Of a DNA stretch of 64,000 nt, positions 1 through 50,460 are shown one piece after another. A model generated the notes under the pieces. It did not search any database, was not told the DNA's origin, and saw only the letters and a list, made by a program, of their open reading frames with translations. A program made the translations under genes and the position numbers. This DNA comes from Pampus argenteus (Eukaryota > Chordata > Actinopteri > Scombriformes > Stromateidae), in contig CM072873.1 of NCBI GenBank assembly GCA_036937835.1, forward strand, positions 10,215,001 to 10,279,000. Reading direction: 5' to 3'. Numbering within the stretch: position 1 is the stretch's first letter; each line of letters opens with the position of its first letter.

Positions 1-653
1 TGGCTACCACACAGTAAACACTGAATTTGATGTCATCAGCTATGGTAACAGTAGCCTCATCAAGCTCTAGCGCATGTAATACGGACTAATATGTACATAT
101 AAAACACCCCCTTAGTATCTCGATTGAATCATCTGTCCACACATTAACTGTCTTGTGTTCAGGTTTGCTTGACTTAAAAAAACTTTTAAGGGAATTAGGT
201 ATATCATATCGTGGTCTGAGTTGGAAAGAGGGGGCTTTGATACTGCAGGATACACACTCCTAATGTTGCCATAGCATTTATTAAGATTCAGGTATTGCAT
301 TGTACATATCGTTCAAAGCCTAGCAACACAGTCTCTGGCTTACAATGGTTAAAAATCACCCAAAATAAAAATAGGTGCCCCAGGTGTGCGCACTCTGCTA
401 TGCATGCAGCAGCTCTATCTCCGTTGCCGGGGGAAATAACCAGCACCTATGATAATAATGCCAAACTCCCTTGGCAGGTAGTAGGATCTCAGGGATGCAC
501 AAAGCAGTTCTCACTGTATACTGTCTGCATCATTTGCATCAATTCCTTTCTTTCCATGTATATGCATCAGGATTTCATTAAACAATGAATGATGGTCTGA
601 CCCTCAGAAATAAATATCCACAAACAAGACAAAAATTAGACCTAGTGACTTAC
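1..653 (-). other. trappc12: trappc12 intron 3 (partial)
   Basis: This is the intron downstream of coding exon 3, cut by the window edge. I looked for the next exon (expected to begin with an SCRNW-like peptide) and did not see it, so it lies before base 1. No repeat family was recognised here. Confidence 0.7.
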
Positions 654-770
654 AATGAGCTGTTTGAGGCCTGTGAAGGACTGTTCCACAGAGTTGGCGT
701 TGAGGACCTGACGCTTCATGGCTGCCTGCTCTCCCAAGAAGCGAAGCATTAGGTCTTTTACAGCGTCGCC
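654..770 (-). CDS. trappc12: trappc12 coding exon 3
   Basis: The exon has 117 bases (39 codons, residues 445-483), bounded by TTTGCTGCAG before 770 and CATT|GTAAGT at 654/653. The peptide starts GDAVKDLMLRFLGEQ and ends SFTGLKQLI, matching the segment just before the TPR region of vertebrate TRAPPC12. Both boundaries are phase 0. Confidence 0.93.
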
Positions 771-3742
771 CTGCAGCAAAACACACAAATTCAAAATAAG
801 GCAAAACAACACAACAGAACTGTATGAGTACTTATAATAATACATATTATTGCAGGTATATTGCAGTTTCTTACTTTGATTGTTGTTTTAAAACAAAATT
901 TCAAGAACGCTTTGATGCTGTGTTTTTCCTATACAACTGTCAAATATTTTACTTAAATTATAATCTTTTAACTGATACAAATTGAAAATCATGTTTTATT
1001 TATTTTATACATTTGGGGTTTTTTTATTTCTTTTTTAACTTTAAAGCACTTTGAAAGGTGCTATTTAAATAAAAGTATTATTACTATGAAAACGCATTAT
1101 GCAATACAACATAAAAGTCTGATTGGAACTTGATATTGGTAGTTACTCTACATTAACTAAAGTGGACTGGGGACAAAGAAACAAGTTGATCCTTGATTTG
1201 GACAGAATCACAACAAATAAAAACAATATCTAGCCCAAATATAGGAATGGAGCAAAAAACAGGTTGCAGAAAATGTTATCTTTAATCCATCTTGAGAATG
1301 GATCTAATTCATTTGCTGAAAACTCGCTCTTAGTGGGCAAATACACCAAGATGATGAAAAAAATCCTTGATTTTTATTCATTTATTCAGGCAGGCATTCA
1401 AACACACTCTGAGGGGATAATGAACACAATCTGAGCTGGGAGGTGGACGCACAATGTAAGATTCAACTGAATAAATAAGAAAATTTATGTTTCATCAAGG
1501 TTGTTATTACGGATAAATGTTGCTGTCGAAGGAGCTCAGAGGATGTTTATGAAAAAAACAAACATGATACGGTGACCCAGGAGGAAGGAAGGACGCGTGT
1601 GTGTTTAAAGACAATCACCTTCACATTATGTTTGTATTGTGGCAGCACAGAAGAAAGGCTTGACTGAAACCGCTGTCATACTGTGACAGACAAGAGAACA
1701 GATTAGCTAATATTGGCAGATTCTTGGCAATACGCAGTCCTATTATCTAAATGTTTGAAGATAATCAGTATCTTCTACAATAACTGGTAAAATAATATTA
1801 TAACATAATACTACAATATGATGAAGTGTGATGAGCCACACGGTTGTGCCTCTATGCACATCTTATGTCTGAGTTTTCATCATTGATGGTTGTTAGCTTG
1901 AGTGCTAGCAGTAGTTTTTCACTGAGAAGTCTAAAATTTATTTACACTGATCATTTTCATTAAGGCATTTATTATAGAGCTGCATTGTAAAAGTAGAGCT
2001 GCAACTAACAATTATTTTCCTCACTGATTAATGTTGATTCTTTTCTCAATTAATAGTCCATCACATTTTTCCAGACTTAAAGGTGACATTTTCAAATGTT
2101 TTGTTTTGTTAAGTGTACAATCAAAAACATTCAATTTAATATTATAGAAGAGTAAGAAACCCGAAAAAAAACACTAACACTTGAGAAGCTGGAACCAGAT
2201 AACTGTTTGTTTATGCTTTGAATTAAATGATGCATTGATCATTACATTTGTTAGCAGTCAATTTTGTGATTGCCGAACCAATTAATTAACTAATTGTTTC
2301 AGCTCTAGAAATAAATCATCCATCTGCAATGTCTTTTACAATTTTGAATGACATAGTGCTCTCAGGGATTTTTAAAGACATGCATTTTGCTGACAAAGTG
2401 CTTGTCCTACCTGCAGGTTGTCAAACTTTAGGCCAGGCATGGTGAGTCTGCTGGTCTCTACATAGACCGGGCTGTACTGCTGGGTGGCCACAGCAATCAA
2501 CACCTTCCGGGTCTCCTCAGATGGCAGCCAAGCATCATGGCGCCTGTCCACCTCGCTCAGGCTCAGTGCTGTTGCAAATGGGTCGTCACTGCCTGAGAAC
2601 ACAGCCTGGAGCTGGTTGAAGGGCTGGTGCTGAGTGGCTAGGGTTGGAACAGGGGCAGGGGCAGAGGGTTGAGTTGGAGCTGGGGCTGTTTTGGGGGGAG
2701 AAGGTTGGGGCTTAGCAATTGATTCGGTAGGGGCAGGGGCAAACACTGAGCTAGGTGTGGGAGCACCAGAGTCCAGTGGTCCTCCAGGGGTGGAGAGGGA
2801 GGAGGAGGTGGAAGAAAGCTGGTGCTCAGGGGTAGTAGCTGTCGGTGCACGGTTGGCACCAGGAGGGATCTCTGCATTGGGGTTAGAAACAGAGATGAAG
2901 GAGGAGGGGACAGTAAAGGAATCAAAGAAGTCAGTGGCTGGATTTGTCTGTCCATTGTCAGTAAAGAACTTGCTGAGGCTGGGGCTGGGCTGGCACACGA
3001 GTGGAGCAGTCAGCTTGCTGGGGGTCACTGCCTCATCACTTCCCCCACCGCTCCCCATACTAAAGCTGGGGGACTTGATGAGAGTGGGCTGAAAGCCGTC
3101 AGGCACCAGAGACTTCGGCTGGGTGCCTTGATTGAATATGGTGCACACTGGCACAGGCTCCTCCTTCAGGCTAGTCTCTTTGGCTGGTCCCGGTTCCTCA
3201 CTTTCAAGATCAGGTGGGCTGTGTGTGTTACCTTGAGGTAAAACACAGGCTATAATTTGGTCTTGTGTGTCGGCCCCCTCCTTTGTTTCCTCCTCTACTT
3301 TCGGCTCTGAATCTTCTTCCGTCTGGTTCTCTGCTGAAACTTTTATCCCAGTCGTATTCTGCCATATCTCAGTTTGTTCCTCTGTGTCACCCAGGGTCTC
3401 TCCTGCATTCTCCTCTTCTTCTCTCCCATCCAGAAAGGAGTCAATGTGAGCCACATCATCCTCCTCACTGTTATTAGGGGAGTCAGAGATCATGACGCTC
3501 TCCATCATCTGGTCATTGAGCTTGTCTATCAGGCTCTCGGATGGCGTAGCGCTGCTGTCCTCCTGGGGTGTAGCAAACTCTCCATCCAGGTCAATGCTGT
3601 CTTCCTGGGGCAGGACATCTCTGGACGGGGTCGGGTTGGTGGTTGGCTCTGTAGCGTCTGGAGATTGAGCTTCCTTGGTTACATCATCCACTGTGATATC
3701 CAAGGTGACTGGCCGTTGAGCAGGAGCCTCCTCACTATCCAT
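654..3742 (-). CDS. trappc12: TRAPP complex subunit 12, N-terminal part (partial, 2 coding exons)
   Basis: TRAPPC12 is a subunit of the metazoan TRAPPIII complex, a Rab-activating tether acting in ER-to-Golgi and endosomal traffic; a kinetochore role has also been described for it. The coding sequence is join(654..770, 2411..3742) on the minus strand, 444 + 39 codons, in frame across a phase-0 GT-AG intron. Residues 1-350 are acidic and then Ser/Pro-rich, probably disordered, with family-conserved islands: LIDKLNDQMMESVMISDSPN at 71-90, PVPVCTIF at 197-203, QPSPSLSKFF at 251-260 and DFFDSF at 271-276. From about 376 the sequence becomes strongly conserved (VFSGSDDPFATALS at 381-394, TMPGLKFDN at 434-442) and continues into exon 3 (GDAVKDLMLRFLGE). 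The C-terminal TPR half is beyond the window edge. It lies head-to-head with eipr1. Identification is from remembered family sequence, not a search. Confidence 0.95.
771..2410 (-). other. trappc12: trappc12 intron 2
   Basis: An AT-rich GT-AG intron of 1640 bases. It contains a complete TIR-bearing MITE at 1994-2307 and, around 1040-1085, a short AT-rich stretch (aaagcactttgaaaggtgct followed by a TTATTA-like tail) that resembles the 3' tail of common teleost short repeats. Nothing coding was seen. Confidence 0.8.
1994..2307. mobile_element. MITE with terminal inverted repeats, full-length copy
   Basis: The element begins tagagctgcaac (1994-2005) and ends gtttcagctcta (2296-2307). These are inverted repeats of each other with a single mismatch. 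Inside are the ATTAAT/GATTAAT-rich subterminal blocks and the 'gagaagctggaaccag' core that I recognise from a very abundant percomorph repeat family. It has no coding capacity. Further copies are at about 6385-6600, 14225-14410, 42195-42402 and 46802-47292. Confidence 0.75.
2411..3742 (-). CDS. trappc12: trappc12 coding exon 2 (start codon exon)
   Basis: The exon carries 1332 coding bases (444 codons) and is unusually long for this gene because it encodes the whole low-complexity N-terminus. The ATG is at 3742-3740. It is the first ATG after the acceptor at 3754-3755, leaving 11 bases of 5' UTR in this exon. The donor is CTGCAG|GTAGGA, with GT at 2410-2409, and the last complete codon is Gln444. 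Residues 341-372 are a Pro/Ala/Gln-rich spacer. Many long antisense or shifted reading frames in this interval come from its GC-rich repetitive composition. Confidence 0.94.
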
Positions 3743-4235
3743 TTTACTGCTAACTGTAATAAAAACATTAATTTAAATGCTCGCCAAGCGATATATGTTT
3801 TAACACTGTACAACATTAGCTTTCTTGGTCACTTCCTGTCATTGTAAGCAAACACTGAACTATTTTATTAATGTATAAACTCTTCAATCACTACAGCTAC
3901 AGTGACCGAGTAAGTCTGTCGTATTTTCTAGATGCTATAAGTGCTGTCACGGTAACCAAAGGGCTGCTACTCGGAAAAAGTGAAGGATAGTTGTCACTCG
4001 TGAAACCGAAACACCGGCTACAGTGCTAACGCTAAGTTAGCTGGGCTATCTACTGTAAGCTAACCGAGCAGCTGGTTGCAAGTGTCAAATTCGTGCTTCA
4101 CTAATAGCTGTCCAGACTTTAAAGGGCCCAGAATACTACCAAGCTATCCGTATCGCAGTGCAATGACAGACAACAAGGGATAAATTAGGGCAAATAAACA
4201 AACACACGGTTATTTTCCTTACCTTATTGCAGACA
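3743..4235 (-). other. trappc12: trappc12 5' UTR exon boundary and intron 1
   Basis: Eleven UTR bases (3743-3753) precede the coding exon. The acceptor is ATTACAG at 3760-3754. A matching strong donor, AATAAG|GTAAGG, lies with GT at 4222-4221, so intron 1 is about 3754-4222 (469 bp) and a short non-coding exon 1 starts above 4223. The transcription start was not determined. The intron holds GC-mixed, gctaacgctaagttagc-type sequence typical of promoter-proximal fish DNA. Confidence 0.6.
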
Positions 4236-4561
4236 GATACAACTGCACTGCGCATGCGCCTCTGTGTACGGCACTCCAGAGCTGACAAATTTCACGCCAC
4301 CGAAGTTTACGTAATTCTCATACTGCTTCTACGCATTTTAAAAAGCGTATACAATGTTGCACGACTACGTTTACGTATTCTACATACTAGACTAATGACT
4401 TCATGTATTGGTACAATTTTAAAATCGCGGAAGTACAGTACTGATTAACTGTTGTGTTTTGTGTAGTACGTGTCTACTATATATATTTTAAAGTGGTTCC
4501 ATCGTCAGGTGAGGCGTTTGGAAGAATAAGAAAGCGCAAACTTTGACACCAGACAGCAAAA
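4224..4561. promoter_or_regulatory. Shared bidirectional promoter of trappc12 and eipr1
   Basis: Only 338 bases separate the trappc12 exon 1 donor from the eipr1 start codon. The interval contains a near-perfect NRF1 palindrome tgcgcatgcgcc at 4249-4260, close to the expected trappc12 start site. A tatatatattttaaa stretch at about 4479-4493 lies upstream of eipr1. The eipr1 ATG has a favourable context (A at -3, G at +4). The divergent arrangement is conserved in other vertebrates by established knowledge; co-regulation is an inference. Confidence 0.7.
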
Positions 4562-45997
<41,436 letters not shown>

Positions 45998-46285
45998 GAG
46001 GGTGGGGAGGGACAGGTCAGATCTGAATATGTGTGCATGCGTGCGTGTATGTATGAAACAGAGTTTCACAACAAATCTTCATACACCCTTTTGCAACTAC
46101 AGTGCTACAACCATTAGATGTTAAATATACTCTGGTAAGTCCACTGTAAAAGACAAACTACATGTGAATCTCTCAAAGGCAAAGACTGTAATGTAAATAT
46201 AGTACATACTGTATGTTCCACTGATTATTGTAAACAAAACAATCTGTGCTGCTTATAAAAATTAAAGTAAAAACATGATTCCTGG
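45998..46285 (+). terminator. eipr1: eipr1 3' UTR and poly(A) signal
   Basis: The first poly(A)-type hexamer after the stop codon is ATTAAA at 46261-46266, the commonest variant of AATAAA, which predicts cleavage near 46280. A GT/CA-rich stretch near 46030-46050 lies within the UTR. The end was not confirmed by transcript data. Confidence 0.6.
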
Positions 46286-46800
46286 ATAACTGCTGGCGTG
46301 CTTCTTAAATATTGGATGTACCCTCGTAAGTCCGGAGAATATACTATTTTACAGGCATATATTTTACCTCAGCACGATTCCATAATGCCCACCGTGTCAT
46401 TCAATCATGTGCAATCATATGTTCCTTGACAATTTCTTTGCCCACATCATATTCGTCCTCTGTTCTAAGGACATGTTTAACTCTAAGTAAGTAAGATCTG
46501 ACTTGTGCTCTTAGCAGATAAATTGTTGAAATGAAAAAAGCAACCACACGCTACCAACATACAGTACATCCTCAGCAGTGTTGTCACTAATGTTCAGTGT
46601 TACTAATGTTCTCTATTGTTCCTGTTTTTGAGCATCTGATGAAACAATATTTAGGTGCAAGCACAGAAGAAAGACATTCTGAAGAAATATAATTTCAAAC
46701 CTTAGTATCAGAGGCATGACGACGTGGTTTTCCTAGTGCTTAATGACTTTTGTTTTTGTAATGTTCTACGTGAGCCCTATTTCGCATGTTTTTGCTGTCT
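46286..46800. other. Intergenic sequence downstream of eipr1
   Basis: AT-rich unique-looking DNA. No gene, recognised repeat or RNA was seen. Confidence 0.6.
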
Positions 46801-46801
46801 T

Positions 46802-47292
46802 TAGGGCCATAGCTAACTATTTTTATTAGAAGTTAATTTGTTTTTTTAATCAATTGATTAATTGTTAAGCCTTTATTTATTACCTACACATCCAGTAGAC
46901 ACAGAGCAACATTAGCATTCATTTGAAGTTGTGTTTCTGGCCACCTGATGAAGTCCAAAATTAACTCTGGTCTTCACCAACATCTGAGAATGTCTCTCAG
47001 ACTCTTTAGCCACTAAATTCCACCTTTTAGCTAGTTGTTAAAAACCGATTGCATCACAACTTCCCAGAGCTCAAGGTGCTGTCATCCTACTAATTGTTTG
47101 GTCCAAAACCCGAACATATTCTTACAATGATAAAAGCAGCAAATCATTTATTTAAGAGGCTGGAAGAAGTGAATCTTTAGTATCTTTGCTTGATAGGCTA
47201 CTATCGAGCAATTATTAATAAGTCATCAAAAGATTTCTTGATCCATTTTCTGATGATCAACTAATTGATTAATCAACAAATAGTTCGAGCTG
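46802..47292. mobile_element. MITE copy split by a nested repeat insertion
   Basis: The left part (46802 to about 46870) starts agggccatagctaactattt and includes aatcaattgattaattgtta. The family sequence then resumes at about 47090 (ctaattgtttggtccaaaac) and runs to about 47292, ending aactaattgattaatcaaca followed by the gttcgagctgt terminus. The intervening 46880-47085 segment does not belong to the family. Confidence 0.65.
46880..47085. repeat. Dispersed repeat nested inside the MITE
   Basis: It contains gaagttgtgtttctggccac, ctgatgaagtccaaaatta and ctggtcttcaccaacatctg, in the order I recall from a common percomorph repeat rich in gctagttgtta-type ends. Its position inside another element shows it inserted later, unless it is part of an ancestral composite. 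Confidence 0.5.
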
Positions 47293-47798
47293 TTTTATTG
47301 GAAGTGCTACTCTTCGATACAGTCTTGAAGGCCAAAGTGAGGTCCAAGTTTAAACATACTAATATATGCGTATATGCACACATCTCACTAAATCAGCAAC
47401 TGACAGAAAACACCTGCTGTTGGTTGGTCATTCAGAGCAGGGCAGGATCATTTTTTGTGACCTTTGTGATTCATTTTTTTATAGCCTTAAATATCTCACA
47501 TATCCATATCTCTCACTCTTCCCTCTATACTCTCTCTTCCCCATGCCCACCCCCACCGCCCTCACTCTGTACAGTCTGTGCTGAGGCTGGTCGATAGTGA
47601 CAGTCCAAGCCTCTGTTATGGCAGACACCATTGACAGGCCTTTTAATTGCAGCTTGACTCTATGGATCACACATTCACACACACAAAAGTGCCAGGGGAG
47701 GAGCGCGGGCACTTCATTAGCTATGCCAGTCGGAGCAGGCAGTGCCGTGGCTGAATACAGAGTACCTTCAACTATCTAATCAGAGAAGCTGCTCAGAG

Positions 47799-47834
<36 letters not shown>

Positions 47835-48512
47835 GTACACACGCACATACATAGAGCCCTTGTCACCCTGCAGTCAATTATTGAGAGGAGGGATCAGGGT
47901 GGAGATACAGAGGAATGGTAAGCGCAGAAAAGGTAATCGCTGAATCTCACCCATCTGGAAACTTGTGATGCTTGGCACAGATACATGCATGCAGACATGC
48001 ACAGTCACACACACACACGTAACACTCATTGTCATGTTTCCCCGTGTTTCTAAGGCACCGGTGTATCTGATCTGAACGGTTTGTGACCGATCAGTCAATC
48101 CAGCTGCAGCTAACAGATGAGTATTTGCATTAGAATCAATGAAGGCACCTCTTTAGTATTCCTGACAAGCTTTCCCAGGACAAATTACAGTAAGTATGAT
48201 GCATCGATAGTGAATGTTGAGAATTTGAGACTTGTTATTGATGACATTTTAAGTACCCAGCATTGACCTCTACATACTTATTGATGCATATACAGGCTAC
48301 AGCGTTTTCTTTTCCAATAATAATACATGATGTGAGGAAACACACATGACCATCCTGTTGTCATAAATATGGAATGTATGAATGTTATTTTTACATTATT
48401 ACCCACCAACATCTTGCAGCACAACTACAGCAGCAAAGCATATTAGCTCATGCAAGTTTAAACATATACTGGATCCACATATATGCAAACATTAATCAAA
48501 ACAAATCCCATA
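47293..48512. other. Intergenic, including (CA)n at 47800-47832
   Basis: Mostly unrecognised sequence. A mixed-composition patch at 47590-47780, including ggccttttaattgcagcttg, is repeat-free and could be a conserved non-coding element. A perfect (CA)n tract follows at 47800-47832. No gene was found. Confidence 0.5.
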
Positions 48513-48514
48513 TA

Positions 48515-49230
48515 CAGTGAATTCAGAAACTATTCAGACTCTCAACAGTCATTCTATTAAAAAGGAAAAACAGAAATGTCACATTGACATAAGTATTTAG
48601 ACCCTTTACTCTTTAGTTGAAGCACCTTTGGCAGCGATTACATCCTCGAGTATTCTTGGGGTTGATGCTACAAGCTTTGCACACCTGGATTTGGGGATTT
48701 TCTTCTTTGCAGATCCTCTCATGCTCTGTCAGGTCAGACAGGGACCATCAGTGGACCCATTTGCACACCAGAGATCTTCGACTCAGTTCACGTCAGGGCT
48801 CTGGCTGGGCCACTCAAGGACATTGACAGAGTTGTCCTTAAGCCAGCCCTGCATTGTCTTGGCTGTGTGCTTATAGTCATTGTCCTGTTAAAAGCTGAAC
48901 CTTCAGCCTAGTCTGAGATCCTGAGCACTCTGGCCCTGTTTTCATCAAGGACATCTCTGTTCTTTGTATGATGCTACTGTGATGAGTGGTGCCTGGTTTC
49001 CTCCAGACATGATGCTTAGAGGCCAAACAGTTCAGTCTTGGTTTCAACAGTTTAGAGAATCTTAAGGCGCATTTTTGCAGATCCCAAGCAGTGTTTTCCG
49101 GTGTCTTTCACTGAGGGGAGTCTTCGATCTGTCCACTCTGCCATGATGTCCAGATTGGTGAAGTGTTGCAGTGATGGCTGTCCTTATGGAAGTTTCTTCT
49201 ATCTCCACACTCCACTCCAGCACCATAGCG
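48515..49230 (-). pseudogene. Tc1-like transposon fossil, transposase on the minus strand
   Basis: The left end cagtgaattcagaaactatt follows a TA dinucleotide (48513-48514), as expected for Tc1/mariner insertion. The body matches, in antisense, the Tc1 family common in fish (for example ggctctggctgggccactca, ttgtcttggctgtgtgctta). On the minus strand a segment near 49070-49200 reads like Tc1 transposase (TLHQSGHHGRVDRSKTPLSE), but frames are broken, two internal stretches are deleted and the right terminal repeat is missing. It is inactive; sequence decay suggests an old insertion. Confidence 0.85.
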
Positions 49231-50271
49231 TCACCTGCAGGCAGCGCTATACGAGCTAGCCTCCTGGGCTCTCTCAGGTCATGAACTGCTTGACCTGGAA
49301 TAAGAGATGACAGTGTTGTTGTGGCTGCCGGCAGCCTCACGCGAGTTGGTGCATTCACTCACGTGAAACTGGGAGAAAAAAAAAAGACTGAAATATTTAT
49401 GTAGCTGGGAAATAGGATGTTGTTTTCCTGAGCAAAGAGAGGGACATATTACTGGAATATACTTTTCACTACATGGATTCACTATGTGGAAAAAGTATGG
49501 AGGCTTTCACATCTTTTGTTTGTTAAAGGCTGCAAAAACATTTTGTTTTAAGCCTGTTTTTCACTACCAAAAAAAATTAGCATTACAGTTAACATGAATT
49601 ACAGATGTGCTGTGCTAACCAAGAAAGCTTGCTAGTGATGGCGACAACCAAAAGGTTTCAGAACGGTAGTCTACAAAACTATGGGTGATGTCACAGTGGC
49701 TATATTAGTTTTATGTCTATGATCACCACACATCAGACGTATATCTTATACAGGAAATGCACCACATGAACAAGTGTTCGTGTAACATCTTGAATGGCAG
49801 TAATTGTACCTTGAGGGTCACACGGGTGTCATCCTTAAAGGGTGGAGGCGGAATTGGATTCAGCTGCTATGGAAATGAAATTTTGAAAAAATTAGATTTC
49901 ATTTCATTATTTATTCATGTCAGTGATGCAATATGGAGCCACCTGGGGTGTTCGTCTGTGTGAGCGGGGGTTTCAGGTAATTATTACCTCAGAGAGTTTG
50001 ACTCATTTACTTGGAGAAGAATTTATATGATCCTTTGAAATGAAGATTATGCACATGTTGCTGTCCACAGGAAGAGGAGACAGAAAGACAAAGAAAAGAG
50101 TGAGTGAGTGATGGCAGGAGAAGGGGGGATTTCAGAGGTCTGTTGCAGGAGCCCATAAGAAGGGAGAATGGCACCAAGAAAGGTATGATGTGTGTGTTTG
50201 TGTGTATGTATGTGTGTGTGTGAACTTAATGACCCACAGAATCACACAGACCCAGCATTTGTGTTCTTCAG
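49231..50271. other. Intergenic; partial dispersed repeat near 49560-49730
   Basis: The stretch with gtgatgtcacagtggcta followed by ttttatgtctatga (about 49686-49722) resembles the end of a frequent teleost short repeat. A GT-rich patch lies at 50188-50222. The rest was not recognised. Confidence 0.4.
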
Positions 50272-50460
50272 TGCATGTTTCCAAAACTCTTCTTACTTAA
50301 CGATATGAATCCTGACCTGGAAGGGGTTCAGGACCTGCTCAAGAACACTCTGCTTAGGCAGAAAGTTGCCAACATGCGCCAGAAGACTACTATTCCACCC
50401 ACTGCATTTAGAGACCAGATTTACAGCGCATACAGCCCGAGGAGGACTAAAAATAAATAA
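50272..50460 (+). other. Candidate short terminal coding exon, unrecognised
   Basis: An acceptor-like gtgttcttcag precedes an open frame (C)MFPKLFLLNDMNPDLEGVQD and so on, ending in a basic SPRRTKNK tail and TAA at 50458-50460 (61 codons from the ATG at 50275). The peptide is compositionally protein-like (Leu/Lys/Arg/Asp balanced, no simple repeat), unlike the other short frames in this intergenic interval. Splice-site-like sequences exist upstream (near 50070-50100 and 50147-50182), but the phases I tested do not join in frame. I do not recognise the family, and it may be chance. Confidence 0.25.

Noticed and set aside
2638..3477. Long open frames on the plus strand and in a shifted minus frame inside trappc12 exon 2
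   Set aside because: They are shadows of the Pro/Ser/Glu-rich coding frame; none shows a domain, and the minus-strand main frame has clear TRAPPC12 motifs and splice sites.
49062..49358. 98-codon minus-strand frame as a gene
   Set aside because: Only its C-terminal half resembles Tc1 transposase and it is truncated; explained by the Tc1 fossil.
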